Part shown: piece after piece, positions 1 to 7,650 of the stretch
How positions within the stretch are numbered: position 1 is the stretch's first letter
Layout of the letters: each line of letters begins with the position of its first letter
From: JASEGV01 sp947085285
GTDB lineage: Bacteria; Bacteroidota; Ignavibacteria; UBA10030; BY39
DNA: 23,808 bases
Assembly: GCA_947085285.1 (NCBI GenBank)
Contig: CAMTVZ010000112.1
Location: forward strand, 1 to 23,808
Reading direction: 5' to 3'
The notes under the pieces: generated by a model
The model's input: only the letters and a program-made list of their open reading frames with translations
Told to the model about the DNA's origin: nothing
The model's database searches: none
Translations under genes and position numbers: made by a program

Positions 1-1179
1 GCGATGTGTTTGTGCAAGCACATATTTTATAAAATCATCAGCTGCTTCTTCGCCATCTAAATACTGATATTTAAAACTTACTCTATCCGACAATTCGGTA
101 TCACGAAAAAATATTGCTATGTCAGAATCTTTATATCTATAGGGTGTAAGAAGTGATAAATGCTCATTCGACGATTTTCGCAAAATTTGCATATCGGTTG
201 CAACCCACTTAATACCACAACGCAAAAATATTTCGAGTGCTTCTTCGCTCACTGAACCTTCCGAGGGCCAAAGCCCTAATGGAAGTGTACCAAATTTTTC
301 CTTAAAAAACTTGATTGCCTCTTTAACCTGTTCGTTTGCATCCTCAGGATATGAAAATTTTTTAGGAAAAAGATGATGGGGCATACAAACTTTGCCAACA
401 TCCGAATCGCAAATCAGAGGAATAATCGGGTGGTTGAATGGTGTTGTGATGATTTCGATTTGACCAGTATTTGTTATTGAGTCGTATGCTAATTTTTTAT
501 GGATTGGAATTATATTCGACATCAATTTGTAAGTTACTACCGCTAACCTTTGGCAATCGGCTTCTGTAACAGGTTTGCGTAAATAATATTTGTGGTCAGC
601 TTTACGCTCAACTATATCGCTGATATCTATTATCGTTCCATCTGTTAACTTCACAGGTGCTTCAAGAAAATCAAGATCAAAGTTTGCAAGCGAAAACCAG
701 AACTTTAGTTCTCGAAGCTTTTTGCGATCGGTAATTTCGAAATTATTTTTTAGAGCTTGTTTAAATTCGGAATGAAGTGAATCGAACTCAGGGAATCTCT
801 TTCTAACAACATCGTTAACGCTTAAAGCACTCCAAGCAGTTTTATATAAGTTGTTGATATCATTTTTTGTAAATTTATCTGTCGGCTTAATCAATAAATC
901 AAAAAGAACTTCGGTCGTTAGCCGGATATTTGGTTTTAAGCGACGAAGATAAAATTCTTCGATCTGTTTTAAGAGTGAGGGGGTTAAATTTATGGTGCAA
1001 TGAACATTAGGAAATTTTTGGAGTATGGCGGGCATACGATAATAATCTTTAGTCGAATGCGTTCGCACCCAGGGAGCAACTAACTGATCTTTTTGGTAAT
1101 CGATATAAATCGGCTGATGCTGATGATACATTAGAATAAGATAAACTGTTTTGCCGCGGTGTGGATAAATGTCGCTCAT
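1..1179 (-). CDS. Glycoside hydrolase family 57 protein, C-terminus cut off by window edge
   Basis: The open frame runs from an ATG at 1177-1179 to the window edge without a stop, giving the first 393 residues. GH57 signatures appear in order: a HQHQP motif at residues 19-23, a WFSLANFD segment at 161-168, GLWPSEGS at 302-309 with Glu307 as the presumed nucleophile, and FRDTELSDRVSF at 358-369 with Asp360 as the presumed acid/base. GH57 enzymes act on alpha-glucans (amylases, 4-alpha-glucanotransferases, branching enzymes) through a retaining mechanism. The specificity cannot be read from this fragment. There is no signal peptide, so it is probably cytoplasmic and may act on storage glycogen. 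It lies 5 nt after the receiver-domain gene and is the last visible gene of the run. No strong Shine-Dalgarno precedes the ATG. Family is secure, substrate is not. Confidence 0.85.
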   Translation of the reverse strand, partial: MSDIYPHRGKTVYLILMYHQHQPIYIDYQKDQLVAPWVRTHSTKDYYRMPAILQKFPNVHCTINLTPSLLKQIEEFYLRRLKPNIRLTTEVLFDLLIKPTDKFTKNDINNLYKTAWSALSVNDVVRKRFPEFDSLHSEFKQALKNNFEITDRKKLRELKFWFSLANFDLDFLEAPVKLTDGTIIDISDIVERKADHKYYLRKPVTEADCQRLAVVTYKLMSNIIPIHKKLAYDSITNTGQIEIITTPFNHPIIPLICDSDVGKVCMPHHLFPKKFSYPEDANEQVKEAIKFFKEKFGTLPLGLWPSEGSVSEEALEIFLRCGIKWVATDMQILRKSSNEHLSLLTPYRYKDSDIAIFFRDTELSDRVSFKYQYLDGEEAADDFIKYVLAQTHR

Positions 1180-1184
1180 CGTAA

Positions 1185-1568
1185 TTAATCGGTATCTAAT
1201 ATTTCACGGATATTACGAAAAAGATTTTCAGGTAGATATGGCTTTGCAATAAACCCTTTAATTCCTTTTGTTTTTAAATCGTTTGCTAAAAACGGATCGA
1301 AATATCCGCTTGATGCGATAAATTTTATTTTCGGATTGTAAACGATTAGCCTTTCAAATAACTCAATACCTCCAAGTTTCGGAAGTCCTAAATCGCTAAG
1401 TACAAGATTAAAAGGTGGATTGTGCGCGATATAAAGCTTTTCAGCCTCCTCGCCATCGTTAGCAACGGCAATGTTGTATCCGACACTCGATAAAATTGCT
1501 TCGAGTAGCGAAGAAATTTCTCGATCGTCCTCAACTATTAATATCCATTCGCCTTTGCCTGTTTCCAT
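1185..1568 (-). CDS. Stand-alone response regulator receiver (CheY-like) protein
   Basis: This 127-residue protein is a single REC domain with no output domain. The acidic pocket is EDD at residues 13-15, the phosphoacceptor is Asp59 in LVLSDLGLP, the switch Ser/Thr is probably Ser87 in FIASSGY, and the conserved lysine is Lys109 in the KP motif. All residues needed for phosphorylation are present, so it should be a working phosphorylation target. Single-domain receivers of this kind signal by binding a partner protein or take part in phosphorelays. No histidine kinase is encoded in the window, so the partner is unknown. It starts 2 nt after the nadD stop and ends 5 nt before the GH57 start, so it is almost certainly co-transcribed with both. 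A role in carbohydrate metabolism is only a guess from position. Confidence 0.88.
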   Translation of the reverse strand: METGKGEWILIVEDDREISSLLEAILSSVGYNIAVANDGEEAEKLYIAHNPPFNLVLSDLGLPKLGGIELFERLIVYNPKIKFIASSGYFDPFLANDLKTKGIKGFIAKPYLPENLFRNIREILDTD

Positions 1569-1570
1569 AG

Positions 1571-2149
1571 CTATAATTTATACAAGTTTTTTCTGATGAT
1601 ATATTTTTCGACTTCTTCGCTAACTAAGTATTTAATAGAACGTTCCATTTTGACACGCCTACGGATATCGGTTGAGGATATATCTAAATTAGGAACTTTT
1701 ATAAAATGAGCATAACGACTGAACTCGTTTTTAACTTCACGATCGTAGCCGGGCCTGTTCATTACAATCAATTCAACTTTCGAGATAATTTCGTTGGGTA
1801 ACTTCCACTGAGGGAAATCAACCAAATTATCCATTCCGATAATAAAATATATTTGTGAACGTGGGAATGCCAAGAGCATCGAATTAATAGTATCAATAGA
1901 ATACGATTTCCCTTCACGTTTTATTTCGATGTCGGAGACTGAAAAATATTTATTATTTTTTACAGAAAGCTCGACCATCTCAAACCGCTGGTTTGGTAGA
2001 GCAATTTGTAAATTGAATTTGTGAGGCGGCGAATAAGATGGTACAAAAAACAGCCTGTCTAATTTCAACTGTTCCCGTACACTTTCAGCTACTATTAAAT
2101 GTCCTAAATGTGGTGGATTAAATGTGCCGCCAAATATCCCAAGCTTCAT
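1571..2149 (-). CDS. nadD: Nicotinate-nucleotide adenylyltransferase
   Basis: NadD transfers AMP from ATP to nicotinic acid mononucleotide, giving deamido-NAD, in both de novo and salvage NAD synthesis in the cytosol. The 192-residue length is typical. The nucleotidyltransferase signature GTFNPPHLGH is at residues 8-17 with both histidines. A GMDNLVDFPQW segment at 105-115 matches the family's GxDxxxxxxxW motif, and ISSTDIRRR at 157-165 is the second ATP-binding signature. The ATG at 2147-2149 is preceded by AAAGGA inside the end of the upstream gene, and the two genes overlap by 32 nt. The NAD gene sits within a glycan gene run, which probably reflects operon packing rather than shared function. 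Confidence 0.96.
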   Translation of the reverse strand: MKLGIFGGTFNPPHLGHLIVAESVREQLKLDRLFFVPSYSPPHKFNLQIALPNQRFEMVELSVKNNKYFSVSDIEIKREGKSYSIDTINSMLLAFPRSQIYFIIGMDNLVDFPQWKLPNEIISKVELIVMNRPGYDREVKNEFSRYAHFIKVPNLDISSTDIRRRVKMERSIKYLVSEEVEKYIIRKNLYKL

Positions 2150-2858
2150 CTTTTGGTTTCCTTTTGCTCAATTTTTTATCGAGATATTTAAACATTTGAT
2201 ATGTTTTTTTTGGATAGAGCGTTTCGATAGTCATCTGTTTTTGTATATCATTTTTTAAAACTTGTAAATCATATCCATTTACGATGGCCGGAAGATTATG
2301 AGTTGTGAAAATAACAAGTTTATTCTCGCACGCTTTTTTAATTAAATTATCCATGCTAATAAATTCTTCTTCATCCGATTCACCGAACCAACTTGAAAAA
2401 TTATTCTTCATAGCAACCAGGCTACAATTTCCGTTCTTAGTAGCCGAACATACTATGCAATCGTCTTCGTAATTCAATTGAGAAAATACCCGATCGATAA
2501 AATTATTTGTAACCAGCGGGTAACTGTCGAAGTAGGCAATAACTTTATTGTAACCCTCGTTAAATACGCTCGAAATTGCAAAAGCTACACGACGATTGTA
2601 ATTTTTATCGGCGGTATATAGCACCTTTACGCGGTCGTGAAAAGCAAATAGAAAATCGTCGTGAAGTTGAGATTTACTGGTAACCAGAAAAACATCCACT
2701 TGTGGCAACTGAGTAAATTTTTCTAACAAATCACTCAGCATAGCCGAAAAAAGCAAATCGATGTCTTCCCACGAAATCGCTGTGTAAGGTACTTTTGGAT
2801 TGCCGCGTGAAAACCTTACATTTTGTGTGAATAATATTATGGCTTTTGTGTTTCGCAT
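2118..2858 (-). CDS. Divergent DUF2064 / glycosyltransferase-A-like protein
   Basis: I do not firmly recognise this 246-residue protein. Its layout resembles the DUF2064 family (GT-A-fold, distantly related to nucleotidyl and glycosyl transferases). It opens with a beta strand (KAIILFTQN), has an AMLSDLLEKF helix where DUF2064 proteins have a similar amphipathic helix, and has YFDSYPLVTNNFIDRVFSQL where that family has a GxDsP motif followed by a helix. The usual N-terminal GxxKTRL basic motif is not conserved, so activity may differ or be lost. There is no signal peptide or membrane segment. It lies 26 nt after the GT9 gene and overlaps nadD by 32 nt. Position suggests a role in surface glycan assembly, but that is inference. 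Confidence 0.6.
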   Translation of the reverse strand: MRNTKAIILFTQNVRFSRGNPKVPYTAISWEDIDLLFSAMLSDLLEKFTQLPQVDVFLVTSKSQLHDDFLFAFHDRVKVLYTADKNYNRRVAFAISSVFNEGYNKVIAYFDSYPLVTNNFIDRVFSQLNYEDDCIVCSATKNGNCSLVAMKNNFSSWFGESDEEEFISMDNLIKKACENKLVIFTTHNLPAIVNGYDLQVLKNDIQKQMTIETLYPKKTYQMFKYLDKKLSKRKPKDEAWDIWRHI

Positions 2859-2884
2859 AATGATATAGAAATATACAAAGAATT

Positions 2885-3973
2885 TTAATTAATTTTTTGA
2901 TACACTTCGTCAACTGTAATGTTTTTCATACACTCGTGTGTACCAGTTCGGCAAACGAATGTATTACCCACAAAGTTTTTCTTTTGAGTTACTGAATCAG
3001 GAGTATAGCAAGGACTACAATGAACTTGCTTCCAAATAAAAATCGAGTTACTTGTTTTTGGAGCTACTAAACGTGGATCCGATGGTCCAAACAAAAATAA
3101 TGTCTTGGCTCCTACAACACTTGCAATGTGAAGTGGCCCTGTATCAACTCCAATTACAAAACTGCATCTTTTCAATAAAGCTGGTAACTCACCTAGCGAA
3201 AATTTCCCTGCAAGATTTACTATTCTATCTTGATAGAATTTTACATCACTTCTTATATCTTCACACAGGTTATTATCGTTGTTATTGCCGAGAAGTATAA
3301 TTTTACTATCGCTATTTGCCAATATCCTTATACATAATTCAGAATAATTTTCAGGGTACCATCTTTTTATAGACATAGATGTTCCCGGATTTTCGCCGCC
3401 GCCCGGAAATATTCCAATCAAGTTATCTTTTTCATTTATCGAAAATTCTAATAATTTTTCGTTAACCTTTTTTACGTTTAATTCCGATGGAACTAACTCA
3501 GCATTCTCGGCAGTTGAACCGATCCCATGTTTTGCAATCACATCTAAGTAACGATCAGCTTCATATTTAGTTGAATTGAATTTTACTTCATTAGTTAATA
3601 AAAACGATAATTTGTTCTCGAAACCCAACCTATGCTTGATGCCAGCTAACCAACAAAAAAGAGAAAAAAGAGCATTGCGGTGAAAAATAAATACTACATC
3701 AAATTTTTTCGATCGGATTTCAAAAAATAGGTTAAGTGTAGAAATTATTTTTTTTAAAAACGAATTTTTTAAAAACGGACCATCATAAACTATAATTTCA
3801 TCCACATAACTTACTTGGTCAACTAATTCTTTTATCCACGAAGAACATAAATAGATAAGTTTTGCGTTAGGATAGCTACTCTTTATCGCTCGCAAAGATG
3901 GAAGCAGAAATACTAAATCGCCAATACAACATAATTTTATTACTAATATTTTATTTGGTTCATTTTTTTTCAT
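2885..3973 (-). CDS. Glycosyltransferase family 9 (heptosyltransferase-like)
   Basis: GT9 enzymes transfer heptose or related sugars from ADP-sugars to lipopolysaccharide core acceptors at the inner face of the cytoplasmic membrane. The 362-residue protein begins with KILVIKLCCIGDLVFLLPSL, where Asp19 matches the conserved acidic residue of WaaC/WaaF. It has the GGGENPGTSMSIKRW segment near residue 190 (nucleotide-sugar side of the cleft) and VDTGPLHIASVVG followed by LFGPSDP near residues 275-298, the classic C-terminal GT9 signature. Near the C-terminus a cysteine set (HCSPCY, then FVC, then HECM) resembles that seen in many GT9 proteins. The ATG at 3971-3973 overlaps the upstream GT2 gene by 14 nt, implying translational coupling. 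The exact sugar and acceptor cannot be decided. Confidence 0.9.
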   Translation of the reverse strand: MKKNEPNKILVIKLCCIGDLVFLLPSLRAIKSSYPNAKLIYLCSSWIKELVDQVSYVDEIIVYDGPFLKNSFLKKIISTLNLFFEIRSKKFDVVFIFHRNALFSLFCWLAGIKHRLGFENKLSFLLTNEVKFNSTKYEADRYLDVIAKHGIGSTAENAELVPSELNVKKVNEKLLEFSINEKDNLIGIFPGGGENPGTSMSIKRWYPENYSELCIRILANSDSKIILLGNNNDNNLCEDIRSDVKFYQDRIVNLAGKFSLGELPALLKRCSFVIGVDTGPLHIASVVGAKTLFLFGPSDPRLVAPKTSNSIFIWKQVHCSPCYTPDSVTQKKNFVGNTFVCRTGTHECMKNITVDEVYQKIN

Positions 3974-4790
3974 TTACTTTAAACATAATTTTACCGGTTT
4001 TAAAAAATAAATAAAGGTGCAATAACATTAGGGAAATAAGTGATAAGTGCTTTTTGTAATAATATAATTGACTTTTTCGATATTCAAAATTTATCGTTTC
4101 AATTCCTCTAACCGTAGCGTTTGCTTGATGAACAACGGTGGTGTCGGGAAAATAGCAGATTTTATATCCTAAATTTTTAATTCGTTTACATAAATCGGAA
4201 TCTTCAAAGTACATAAAATATTTTTCGTCGAAACCTTTCACTTCTTCAAATATGTTTCGTCGTATCATCAAAGCCGCACCCGTTACCCAATCTACTTCTG
4301 TTACTTTGTTATAATATCTGTTAACAAAATTTATATACTTATCATATCTCATCTGAAGCCTATTTTGCAATCTACGTGTTCGCCATTCGTTGATGATGGA
4401 GGGTGCCCAACCGAATGATAGTTGAAATCGCTTGTCCGGATATTCAAGTTTAGGTCCTACAGCTCCCACATTTTTGTTTTCATCCAGAAATAGAGAAAGA
4501 ATCTGCGGTGTATTTTCGATAAGAACAGCATCGTTATTTAAAAAAAATAGATACCCCCCATTCGCAATTTCGGCAGCTCGATTATTTCCATAACCGAAGC
4601 CATAATTTTGTGAGAGTTTGATAATTCTGACCTGCGGAAAATCTTCTAATAACTTTTCAAACCCCAATTCAGCCGAATTATTATCAACTAATATAACTTC
4701 ACAATCGGGCGCATATTTCATCACCGACTCAATAGATTGTCGGGTTAAATTCAGACGATTATAATTTACTATAATGACCGAAACTTTCAT
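3960..4790 (-). CDS. GT2 glycosyltransferase (rhamnosyltransferase-like)
   Basis: This 276-residue GT-A inverting transferase begins with VSVIIVNYNR, has the nucleotide-binding VDNNS at residues 35-39, and carries LNNDAV around 84-89 in place of DxD, as is usual in the WbbL/rhamnosyltransferase subgroup. MYFEDSDLCKRI near 193-204 supplies the Glu196-Asp197 pair expected of the catalytic base region. A short hydrophobic stretch near the C-terminus (LYYYKKHLSLISLMLLHLYLF) suggests membrane association. It starts 1 nt after the stop of the upstream GT2 gene and overlaps the GT9 gene by 14 nt. It probably adds a sugar to a lipid-linked oligosaccharide. Donor identity is unknown. Confidence 0.9.
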   Translation of the reverse strand: MKVSVIIVNYNRLNLTRQSIESVMKYAPDCEVILVDNNSAELGFEKLLEDFPQVRIIKLSQNYGFGYGNNRAAEIANGGYLFFLNNDAVLIENTPQILSLFLDENKNVGAVGPKLEYPDKRFQLSFGWAPSIINEWRTRRLQNRLQMRYDKYINFVNRYYNKVTEVDWVTGAALMIRRNIFEEVKGFDEKYFMYFEDSDLCKRIKNLGYKICYFPDTTVVHQANATVRGIETINFEYRKSQLYYYKKHLSLISLMLLHLYLFFKTGKIMFKVNEKK

Positions 4791-4791
4791 T

Positions 4792-5811
4792 TTACTTTTT
4801 CATTAATTCAAACGTTTTAAATTTTACTAAATTGCAATAAGCAAGTGATATATCGTTTATAAATTTATCGAAAACATTTTCTCCGTTAAATAGTTTACCT
4901 GACATGTACGAGATGACTTCTTTTTCTGATACTCTTTGTACACAATAAAGTGATTTCCGTTTTTTGATGATAGTATGAAGGTTTAGTGGAAACCAGATAT
5001 AAGCTTTGATAATTCCGGTTAATGCCCACTTACGAGAAAAAACTGATGCTAAAACTTTCATGATGATATTGAGTAATAGAAACGGAAAAATTTTCAGAAT
5101 TGTTTTCCCGCTAAAAAAAAGTAGAATATTTAAAATTCTATTCCTCTCCTGATAATAAGTCATCAACGAATTCGACTGCTTCGCAGAGGTTGCAGATCCG
5201 ATATGATTTAAACGAGAACGGTTTGTATGTTTAACCTTAAAACCCATAAATCGGGCTTTCAAGCTGAGGTAAACATCCTCTGAGTATAAAAAATTATCGG
5301 GATCAAAAGGAATACCCAATATATTTTTTTTATAAATTAAAGATGTGCCACTCGCAAAAAAAATATCGGATGGGTTTTCAAAACATCGCATAATATTGTG
5401 TCCTAAAAAATTTATCGATCCATTTTTTTCATAATATCTTGGAGGAATACCTTCAGTTATCACCAACGAAGAAGCAACAGCAACATCCGAAGGTTGTACA
5501 GCTTCGACTAAACCTGCGAGCCAGCCAGTATTTACAATTGTATCGTTGTTTAAAAGAACTACAAATTCACCTTTTGCATGTCGTACACCCACATTATTTC
5601 CTTCTGCATATCCAAGATTTGTTTCATTGCAAATTATACGAATATCTTGGAATTTCTTTTGTGCTTTAGCTAAACTGCAATCGGTAGATGCGTTATCGAC
5701 TATTATCACTTCGTAATTATCATAATCCTGCAACGAGATGCTACGCAGACAATTTTCTAAAAAATCTGCCCCATTATAATTCAGAATAATTATAGATACA
5801 AATGGATTCAA
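4792..5811 (-). CDS. GT2 glycosyltransferase with C-terminal membrane segment, TTG start
   Basis: The N-terminal GT-A domain starts VSIIILNYNGADF, with VDNASTD at residues 38-44, LLNNDT at 86-91 and YSEDVYLSLKARF near 175-187 (Glu177-Asp178). After the catalytic domain there is a hydrophobic segment (residues about 230-262), then a basic tail, consistent with membrane anchoring. The only sensible start is TTG at 5809-5811, directly abutting the TAG stop of the upstream GT2 gene. An AAGGA lies a few bases upstream within that gene, so re-initiation or coupling is likely. Total length is 339 residues, longer than the neighbouring GT2 enzymes. Role: addition of one sugar in the glycan built by this cluster. 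Substrate unknown. Confidence 0.88.
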   Translation of the reverse strand: MNPFVSIIILNYNGADFLENCLRSISLQDYDNYEVIIVDNASTDCSLAKAQKKFQDIRIICNETNLGYAEGNNVGVRHAKGEFVVLLNNDTIVNTGWLAGLVEAVQPSDVAVASSLVITEGIPPRYYEKNGSINFLGHNIMRCFENPSDIFFASGTSLIYKKNILGIPFDPDNFLYSEDVYLSLKARFMGFKVKHTNRSRLNHIGSATSAKQSNSLMTYYQERNRILNILLFFSGKTILKIFPFLLLNIIMKVLASVFSRKWALTGIIKAYIWFPLNLHTIIKKRKSLYCVQRVSEKEVISYMSGKLFNGENVFDKFINDISLAYCNLVKFKTFELMKK

Positions 5812-6747
5812 CTAATCTATCCTTTCCAGATTGATAGCTTTATATAAAGATTTCATTGAGAATTTTAAGATGTGTTTATTTGTAGGAGTAGATTTGAATA
5901 TATATAAAATAGACCAATAAAAAATGCGGAATAAAAAAGCGATTATTAACAATAGTTTATAAATAACGAATCCAATTGTACCGAAATGTTTTTGATAATA
6001 GTAGAAAACATTGTTGTACATTTCATCGAACAGAAAAAAATTTTGATTAAGCAGACTTGTAGTCTGACCACCATAATGAACAACCTGAACTTGAGGATAA
6101 AAAAGAATTTTCCAACCAGCTTTACGCATTCGTAAAGATAAATCCATGTCGTTCAAGTAGAGCGAAAGCTTTTCGTCAAACATCCCAATTTTTAGAATTG
6201 CTTCTTTTCGTACTAATATCGCTGCTGCCATTATGTGATCAACTTCCCTGATAGTTTTGTGATCAAAGTAACTCATTTCAAACGAAGCAAAATGCTTCGA
6301 TTTTGGGAATAATCTATCTAAAGCAAGCGCATCACAAAAATGAGTCCACAATGTAATTTCCCCTTTGCACGAAGGTTGAATTGAGCCGTCAGGGTTCAAT
6401 AATTGTGGACCGATAATGCCTACTTGCAAATTTTTATCCATAAAGCTTACTAATTCTTCAAGAACATCTTCTTTTAAATATGTATCGTTATTCAATAAAA
6501 AATAATAACGTCCTTGTGCTATTTTCATAGCTTCATTGTTTGGACGGGCGAATAATTGATTTGTTCTGTTTTTTATTAATTTTACAGTCGGGAATTCAGC
6601 CTCTATCATTTCGATTGCTCCGTCGGTAGAACCGTTATCAACCAAAATTACTTCGAAAGAGAGTTTGCAATTAAAAACCGACAACAGGCAACGCCGCAAT
6701 AACTCTTTTGAGTTTAAATTTACAATGATAACAGATACGTCAACCAT
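5812..6747 (-). CDS. GT2 glycosyltransferase (rhamnosyltransferase-like)
   Basis: I place the start at the ATG at 6745-6747, giving 311 residues. A longer in-frame reading up to 6819 adds 24 residues that lie inside the previous gene and precede the GT2 core, so I reject it. From this start the protein begins VDVSVIIVNLNS, with VDNGSTD at 36-42, LLNNDT at 84-89, and LYLNDMDLSLRMRKAG near 196-211, where the usual Glu-Asp pair is Asn-Asp. That substitution is worth noting, although Asp200 is kept. A C-terminal hydrophobic segment (IGFVIYKLLLIIAFLFRIFYW) indicates membrane attachment. The gene overlaps the upstream GT2 gene by 8 nt (ATGGTTGA), typical of translational coupling. Confidence 0.88.
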   Translation of the reverse strand: MVDVSVIIVNLNSKELLRRCLLSVFNCKLSFEVILVDNGSTDGAIEMIEAEFPTVKLIKNRTNQLFARPNNEAMKIAQGRYYFLLNNDTYLKEDVLEELVSFMDKNLQVGIIGPQLLNPDGSIQPSCKGEITLWTHFCDALALDRLFPKSKHFASFEMSYFDHKTIREVDHIMAAAILVRKEAILKIGMFDEKLSLYLNDMDLSLRMRKAGWKILFYPQVQVVHYGGQTTSLLNQNFFLFDEMYNNVFYYYQKHFGTIGFVIYKLLLIIAFLFRIFYWSILYIFKSTPTNKHILKFSMKSLYKAINLERID

Positions 6748-7636
6748 GAAATTCTTTCTTAAATTTTTTAATCCCTTTATATTCATACCAACTAAGGGTC
6801 CAACGAAAACCATAGCCACGATAATTCAGTAATGGGATATTACGTAGTAGAGTACCAATAATCAACTTACCTAATTCTAAAATAAATATTCTTTTACGCA
6901 TTTTAATGTTATGCTTTTGAGATAAATAAGCGTGGTAATAACCGGCGGTTTCAGTTCTATTAATATAATTTGCAAAATTAATCGGATGATAATGATATCC
7001 TATTGCATCAGGGTTATATACAATTCGCAACCTGTTTTTTGCTAGGCGCATACCCAAATCGATATCTTCCCAGCAAGCTTTTTTAAATTTTTCGTCGAAC
7101 AATTCGTTAGCAAGTAGGTATTCGCGCTTTAACGAAATATTTGAAGTATAAAAAAGTTGTGGCGGCAAATTTTCTGGATCATAATTTTTATCAAAGTGGA
7201 ACTGCATTCCACATGACTCGAGCCAGCGCATAAAAGAATTTATTTCGAGTTCTCTCGACCAAGTAACTTTTCCTAAAACTGCTACTTCGTTTGAATTATA
7301 TTTTGTGTGGAATTTAAGATGTTCAAGTAACATAGTTTCCGATGGAATAATGTCGTCTCCTGTAATTAGGATTACTTTTCCCGAAGCATTTTTTATGGCA
7401 AGGTTACGTGCGGCTGCTGGACCTTTATTATCTTGATGGAGATAGTTAAAAATTTCAGGATGCTTTTGTTTAATATCCTCGAGTATCAACTGAGTTTTAT
7501 CAGTCGAACCATCGTCAACAACCAGTACCTCTAAATTTATTGAATCGGCTTTGTCGAGATAATTCTGAATCGTTCGCTGGAGTATATCGCACCGATTATA
7601 TGTTGGAATTATTATAGATATTTCAGGTTGTTTCAT
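6740..7636 (-). CDS. GT2 glycosyltransferase
   Basis: This 298-residue GT-A enzyme differs in subgroup from the other three GT2 genes. It starts ISIIIPTYNR, has VVDDGSTD at residues 39-46, and keeps an acidic DxD-like pair in LITGDDIIPS (Asp94-Asp95) rather than NND. The KKACWEDIDLGMRL segment at 185-197 gives the Glu190-Asp191 base region, and TSNISLKREYL near 164-174 is a typical acceptor-side motif. No clear membrane segment is seen, so it may be soluble or peripheral. It starts with ATG 14 nt after the flippase stop. It probably extends the lipid-linked oligosaccharide exported by that flippase. Donor and acceptor are not predictable here. Confidence 0.9.
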   Translation of the reverse strand: MKQPEISIIIPTYNRCDILQRTIQNYLDKADSINLEVLVVDDGSTDKTQLILEDIKQKHPEIFNYLHQDNKGPAAARNLAIKNASGKVILITGDDIIPSETMLLEHLKFHTKYNSNEVAVLGKVTWSRELEINSFMRWLESCGMQFHFDKNYDPENLPPQLFYTSNISLKREYLLANELFDEKFKKACWEDIDLGMRLAKNRLRIVYNPDAIGYHYHPINFANYINRTETAGYYHAYLSQKHNIKMRKRIFILELGKLIIGTLLRNIPLLNYRGYGFRWTLSWYEYKGIKKFKKEFHG

Positions 7637-7650
7637 TTTATTTAATTTTA

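Noticed and set aside
6748..6819. Upstream extension of the GT2 gene that starts at 6747
   Set aside because: The extra 24 residues lie inside the previous gene and precede the conserved GT2 opening strand. The ATG at 6747 gives the usual 8-nt overlap.
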